64,000 nucleotides of DNA from Anisus vortex (lineage: Eukaryota; Mollusca; Gastropoda; Planorbidae): NCBI GenBank assembly GCA_949126835.1, contig OX421506.1, positions 20,601,426 to 20,665,425 on the forward strand, given 5' to 3'. Made by a program: the position numbers and the translations under genes. The notes beneath the pieces are model-generated. The model was not told where the DNA came from, ran no database searches, and saw only the letters and a program-made list of their open reading frames with translations. Every line of letters starts with the position of its first letter. Positions within the stretch are counted from its first letter, which is position 1. Below are positions 60,801-64,000 of the stretch, one piece after another.

Positions 60801-63378
60801 ATAATTTCATCCAACATAAAAAATCAACCCATCAAACATTCCACACACCTACCCACCAATCCACTAACATACTTACATTCATTTATCCATCCAGTCATAT
60901 ATAAATACATTGTTTAATATTCTGATCTCTAATTAGTTTATTGTAGCTTTGAATCTATCACCATAAGCAGGTCATAATTACCATTTATGAAATTGTATTT
61001 GTTCAAACTTATATTTTAAAATACATGTCAATGTACAACGTTCATTTTTACCATTCCTTTTCTTTCAGATAAAAAACTTGCAGAAATAAACAATCTAATG
61101 AGTCAAAACATGCAATTGAATGATGAATTAGGTTTGAAAAAACATTTACATATTTTGAATGTATATATAAATGTAATGGTCTAGTATGTTTATTTATTTA
61201 TCCCAATGTGTGTACATAAAGACAATATAAAAGAAGCGAATGCAAAAAATGCTTAGTGCAGTTGTTTCCTTTTTTTTTTTAGAGATGACTGCATTAAATT
61301 TGACACATTAACATGCAACAATAAAAGTGCATATTTAAAAGTTGTATTGAAATTCTATGAAAGCTCTTTAAAAAGAAGCAAACACAAGTTTTCACTCCTA
61401 TTATTGGTTTATTCAATGTTAATTTTTTGTATTTTACTTAACATCCTTAGTTCTGTATTTTGCATTTAGTTTTGTTTAATATATATGTAGATTCTATGTC
61501 TTATTTGTGTATTGATGAAATGCTGAAACATTAGCTATATTTGGATTGTAGGTCTATTCATTAAAACAGTAAATACAACTTCTGATATTTATTTTCATAC
61601 ATTTCTATTTATAGGGAAACAAAAACTTACTGTATTGAAACTGACTGATGAGATTAAACAACTAAGAGAACTTCAAGGTTGGAGTTACTTTGTCTCTTAA
61701 TATTACCATTAATCTGTTAACCCTTCCCGTACCGACCTACTTCTATCTATGCTGCCTTCAGTTCCGCTATATACGCGCCCGGGACTGTAAGGGTTAATAC
61801 TACATTAATACATTAATGAAAAGAAAAAAACACACCTTAGATGATAATTGAATTAGCTGTACATTGAATTTACCAAGTGTTTAATTTAAGAACAAATTAT
61901 TGGTAGTGCAATTATAAAATATCATAAACCTGTATGAAAATGTATCAGCTCAAACAGATGTATTAGTAGTAAAAATATTGTGTTTTCTCTAACAAAATAA
62001 ACAGTTTGCCTAAAATTATGTATAACTATGAGTCATTAAGCTTACTTTATATTGGTAATACACTTTGAGACAATTTCTTCTAATCTAAAGAAATTTAGAT
62101 TCATAATATGTATTCTTACTCATGTTTTACAATGTATCTTTCATTCTATTCAGCAAAAAGTAAAAAAGCTTTAGAGGAATGTAAAAGTCAAGTGGAACAG
62201 AAAGAAAAGACTAATGGTAAGTTATTTCTTAAGATATATAAGATATAAATGATCAGAAAAAGTGAGCCATTAAAGGAGAAGACTTGGGTAAAAGATATGA
62301 AGTTAAAACGGTTTCAATTTCTGTTTTTATGTGTATAAATACAATGAATTTTAGAATGTGTAAAGAAACCAGCAAAAGTTAATTTACATTTTCATCAAAT
62401 TGTATAGGTTAGTGGTAATACAAACATAAACATCCATAAAAATATTTTTTTTCTCCAAAGAAAAATATCAATTGGAAATTCGGAAGGGATTGTTAGAGAT
62501 CAATCAACTGAATAAAAATCTAGGTAGGTTTAAAATTATTTTTTTTTACTTTGATTTTCCCCATCATAAGTACTAATCATTTTAGCCTTTAAACAAACCA
62601 ATACAAATATTTCATTTATGTTTTGTTGTTTTGTTATACCAACCATTATGATGTCATTTTTTTTAAATAAATAGTAGCCTCTGGACAATAAATTATCAGT
62701 TTATATGTCTGTCTATCCGTCTATCTATATGTCTATCTATTTATCTATTTCGGCTATCTATCTAGCTATCTATCTATTTATCTATCTATCTATCTTTCTC
62801 ACTATATATTTCTCTTTCTCATTACTTACATATTTAAAAACTTTTATTGATTAATATATATATATACAAGCTACATTGCCCGGCGTTGCCCGGGTGAAAA
62901 AAAACATTACTGTATTAGGTGCAGATAAAAATTGTATAAACTACAATTAAAAAAGCTATAAATCTAATATTTGAACGAAAGCTATAAATTAGTATAAATC
63001 TAATATTTAAATTATTATTTTTTTACTGAAGACTTTTAGGAAAGTAATTTAAAATAAATTTTGTAATCGGGTAAAAAAATAGGCAAGTATTTTTATTTAA
63101 CAAAAATCTAAATTGCCCGTAAATTTACAATGGCTTTTGTTTTTAAAAGTTTGAAAAAAAAATGTAGATAGAAAAAAAAAAGGTTTTGTCTAACTGGAGA
63201 ATCGAACCCGGGTCACCAGCATAGCTTTCCGCTACGTTAACCACTGAGCTAGCGGAGATGCATGTCCAATGTAAACAATTATTAGACAGTATATAGGCCT
63301 AGGCCTAAATAGGTCAGTGACACAAACTCACATGATTTCAAATTGACCAATGGGGATCCGTATGGGAACAAACAATCT

Positions 63379-63417
<39 letters not shown>

Positions 63418-63981
63418 CACAAATCCCCCCCTCTCACACATATATAGAGAATATATATCAATTTTTTTTGTAATGATCACCTTTTGTTTCATGTAGAGAC
63501 ACTATCTACAGAATTGGACAAATATAAGAAAAGTTTAAATGAAGCAAATGAAAATTTGGGTAATTCAGTTAAGCTTTAATTTACAACCTACATTATTAAA
63601 CTTTTACTTATTAATACTAATATTTAAAAAATTAAAAAAATATCAAATGAATTACCTAAATTAAAATTGCCTATTTCAAATTTTTCAAAACAGCAAAAGA
63701 ACAGAAGGCTGGAAAAACTCTCATTGTTGAGATAAAATTTCTTACAAATGAATTAGGTATGAATATTTAGAGTTACATTTCAAGACATATACATTAGGTA
63801 TAGGCTCAATTAAATAGTGCTGATTTTGTCATTCAGAAACATGATTATATTATTGTCATTGAAATTATAAATTAACATTTGCAATATACATTATTTAATA
63901 TAAACACATTTTTTTCAGAGAAGGAAAAAAGCTTGCATACTCTCAACAAAAATGTGATACAACATCTTACTGACGAAATCG
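48836..63981 (+). CDS. Long coiled-coil protein built from uniform 63-nt exons (5' 424 residues; continues past window)
   Basis: Nineteen exons in one frame: 48836-48940, 49349-49466, 50239-50286, 50838-50894, 51478-51540, 52061-52123, 56597-56659, 57279-57341, 57758-57820, 58092-58154, 58828-58890, 59951-60013, 61069-61131, 61615-61677, 62154-62216, 62461-62523, 63497-63559, 63694-63756 and 63919-63981. The first four give residues 1-109: helical and charged, with a WLGGNNN loop near 45; no signal peptide, so probably intracellular. Exons 5-19 are each exactly 63 nt, phase 1 at both ends, and encode 21 residues. Core positions 3, 7, 10, 14, 17 and 21 keep an unbroken heptad register across every border; position 14 is I, V or L in 13 of 15. 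All introns read GT-AG except the one after 57820 (GC-AG). The family was not recognised and the function is unknown. Met at 48836 is the first after an acceptor at 48834. Confidence 0.85.
49838..50025 (-). mobile_element. Truncated LINE 3' end (family T) in intron 2 of the coiled-coil gene
   Basis: GGTTTTCCTGGTTTGTTTAG and GCAACCCATTCCATACCCAA match the family. It ends ACTCGGGAAGAAAGAGTACT. Inserted antisense to the host gene. Confidence 0.87.
50295..50690. repeat. Minisatellite in intron 3 of the coiled-coil gene
   Basis: About eleven copies of a roughly 36-bp unit: TTGATGTATGCTTCAAAGGT, then AAACTAGTCAATTATC. It begins just after the donor at 50287. Confidence 0.92.
52190..52447 (-). mobile_element. 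SINE family 1 copy in intron 6 of the coiled-coil gene
   Basis: The reverse complement has the tRNA-like head (plus GGAATCGAACCC B-box complement and GCTGCCGCTCAGC A-box complement) and the shared body ending near the GGCCATGGCATACTAGG block. Confidence 0.88.
53197..53532 (-). pseudogene. LINE C-terminal region after RT
   Basis: AKYLGLNITENLHWGIHVQS, then LARPMLEYASPVWDPHQQNL and KLEMTQRRAARRILEDY are the conserved thumb and connection motifs after the RT. It lies in a different frame from the RT ORF upstream, separated by a frameshift near 53630-53580. Confidence 0.88.
53633..54856 (-). pseudogene. LINE reverse transcriptase ORF (407 codons)
   Basis: RT palm motifs are intact: LLDFSKAFDKVPH (first catalytic Asp), GVTQGSVLGPLLF and VRLFADDTILY (catalytic FADD). 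The upstream fingers region has PDDIPCRLLKKL, IFKKGDRSLPGNYRPISLT and QRGFRKKRSCESQL. The open frame begins after a frameshift and ends in another, so the copy is broken although the catalytic residues are kept. The enzyme would copy LINE RNA into DNA at a nicked target. Confidence 0.9.
54891..55895 (-). pseudogene. LINE endonuclease ORF (334 codons)
   Basis: An exonuclease-endonuclease-phosphatase domain starts near residue 70 (VINFQSILPKKEELLNLI). Catalytic signatures are GTETWL, GGDFNLPDIDW and LGDHDIV. This domain nicks target DNA. The ORF ends NVEDL-stop; the continuing protein (an LRIKDHLTLDINDE-like stretch) is out of frame before the RT ORF begins. Confidence 0.9.
55573..56091 (-). 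pseudogene. LINE 5' ORF piece (172 codons)
   Basis: Starts MHILFNESYTLSSLYPGQQM and runs into proline/serine-rich sequence. Its 3' half overlaps the endonuclease ORF in another frame. The first 120 codons look like the N-terminal leader found before the endonuclease in related LINEs. The junction is frameshifted. Confidence 0.5.
61717..61797. mobile_element. Tiny TTAA-flanked MITE (piggyBac-like)
   Basis: TTAACCCTT at the left and AAGGGTTAA at the right are exact inverses around about 60 bp of unusually GC-rich DNA. The TTAA flanks and CCCTT ends fit piggyBac-type insertion. It lies in intron 14 of the coiled-coil gene, 40 bp after the exon. Confidence 0.6.
62700..62815. repeat. TCTA microsatellite
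   Basis: Repeated CTATCTAT units with a few TCCG and TTCC interruptions, in intron 16 of the coiled-coil gene. Confidence 0.92.
62865..63400 (-). mobile_element. SINE family 2, inverted copy
   Basis: The plus strand shows the tail first (AAGCTACATTGCCCGGCGTT, then GCCCGGGTG). The tRNA-like head follows in reverse (AGAATCGAACCCGGGTCACC, then CACTGAGCTAGCGGAG) and then the leading block (AAATTGACCAATGGGGATCC). It matches 36507-36930 throughout. TA repeats flank it, as at the other copy. Confidence 0.85.
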
Positions 63982-64000
63982 GTTAGTTTACCACCATCTT

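Larger units (their letters stand above)
51478..63981 (+). repeat. Array of fifteen 63-nt phase-1 coiled-coil exons
   Basis: Exons 5-19 of the coiled-coil gene form a genomic tandem of related mini-exons, separated by unrelated introns of 134 bp to 4.5 kb. Two sub-types can be seen. One has a DEIKQL-like block at positions 12-17 and Leu at 21 (exons 5, 8, 10, 12, 14, 16, 18). The other tends to Tyr/Cys at 10 and Asn at 21 (exons 7, 11, 15, with 6, 9 and 17 looser). From exon 7 on, the types largely alternate, suggesting growth by duplication of two-exon, 42-residue units. Confidence 0.85.

Overview
The window looks like an AT-rich nuclear segment of a mollusc, most likely a heterobranch gastropod. 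This is inferred from the intron-exon structure, a fibrinogen-related gene of the type molluscs expand, a cysteine-rich cytokine-like gene, tRNA-derived SINEs, many truncated LINE 3' ends, hAT-type MITEs and numerous minisatellites. No species can be named from the sequence alone.

Three spliced host genes can be reconstructed by eye. (1) 24825-32311 (+): a six-exon gene for a 229-residue secreted cystine-knot cytokine precursor. It has a signal peptide, a glycosylated pro-region, a KRKR cleavage site and a ten-cysteine mature domain of the IL-17/Spätzle kind. (2) 41095-35814 (-): four exons covering a complete fibrinogen C-terminal domain; the 5' end of the gene was not found. (3) 48836-63981 (+), running off the right edge: a long coiled-coil protein. 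After four leading exons come fifteen consecutive exons of exactly 63 nt, all phase 1 on both sides, each encoding three heptads in register. This exon array is the most striking structure in the window.

The rest is mostly mobile DNA. At 3973-10326 lies a 6.35-kb LTR retrotransposon on the minus strand with near-identical 626-bp LTRs, a tRNA-Pro primer site and a polypurine tract. It has one intact 912-codon ORF that joins Gag and protease to an integrase remnant, with no reverse transcriptase. Intron 6 of the coiled-coil gene holds a frameshifted LINE (about 52790-56100, -) with endonuclease and reverse transcriptase. Shorter LINE remnants lie at 18130-18690, 21950-22430, 25244-25432, 42957-43330, 46045-46502 and 47045-47345. 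One LINE 3' end recurs at least six times.

The left third (1-24 kb) is gene-poor repeat territory. The middle (24.8-41.1 kb) holds the cytokine and fibrinogen-domain genes, transcribed towards each other. The stretch at 41.1-48.1 kb is a MITE/LINE cluster, and 48.8-64 kb is the coiled-coil gene. The genes do not form an operon. The cytokine and fibrinogen-domain genes would both fit a role in secreted immunity, but nothing in the sequence links them functionally.
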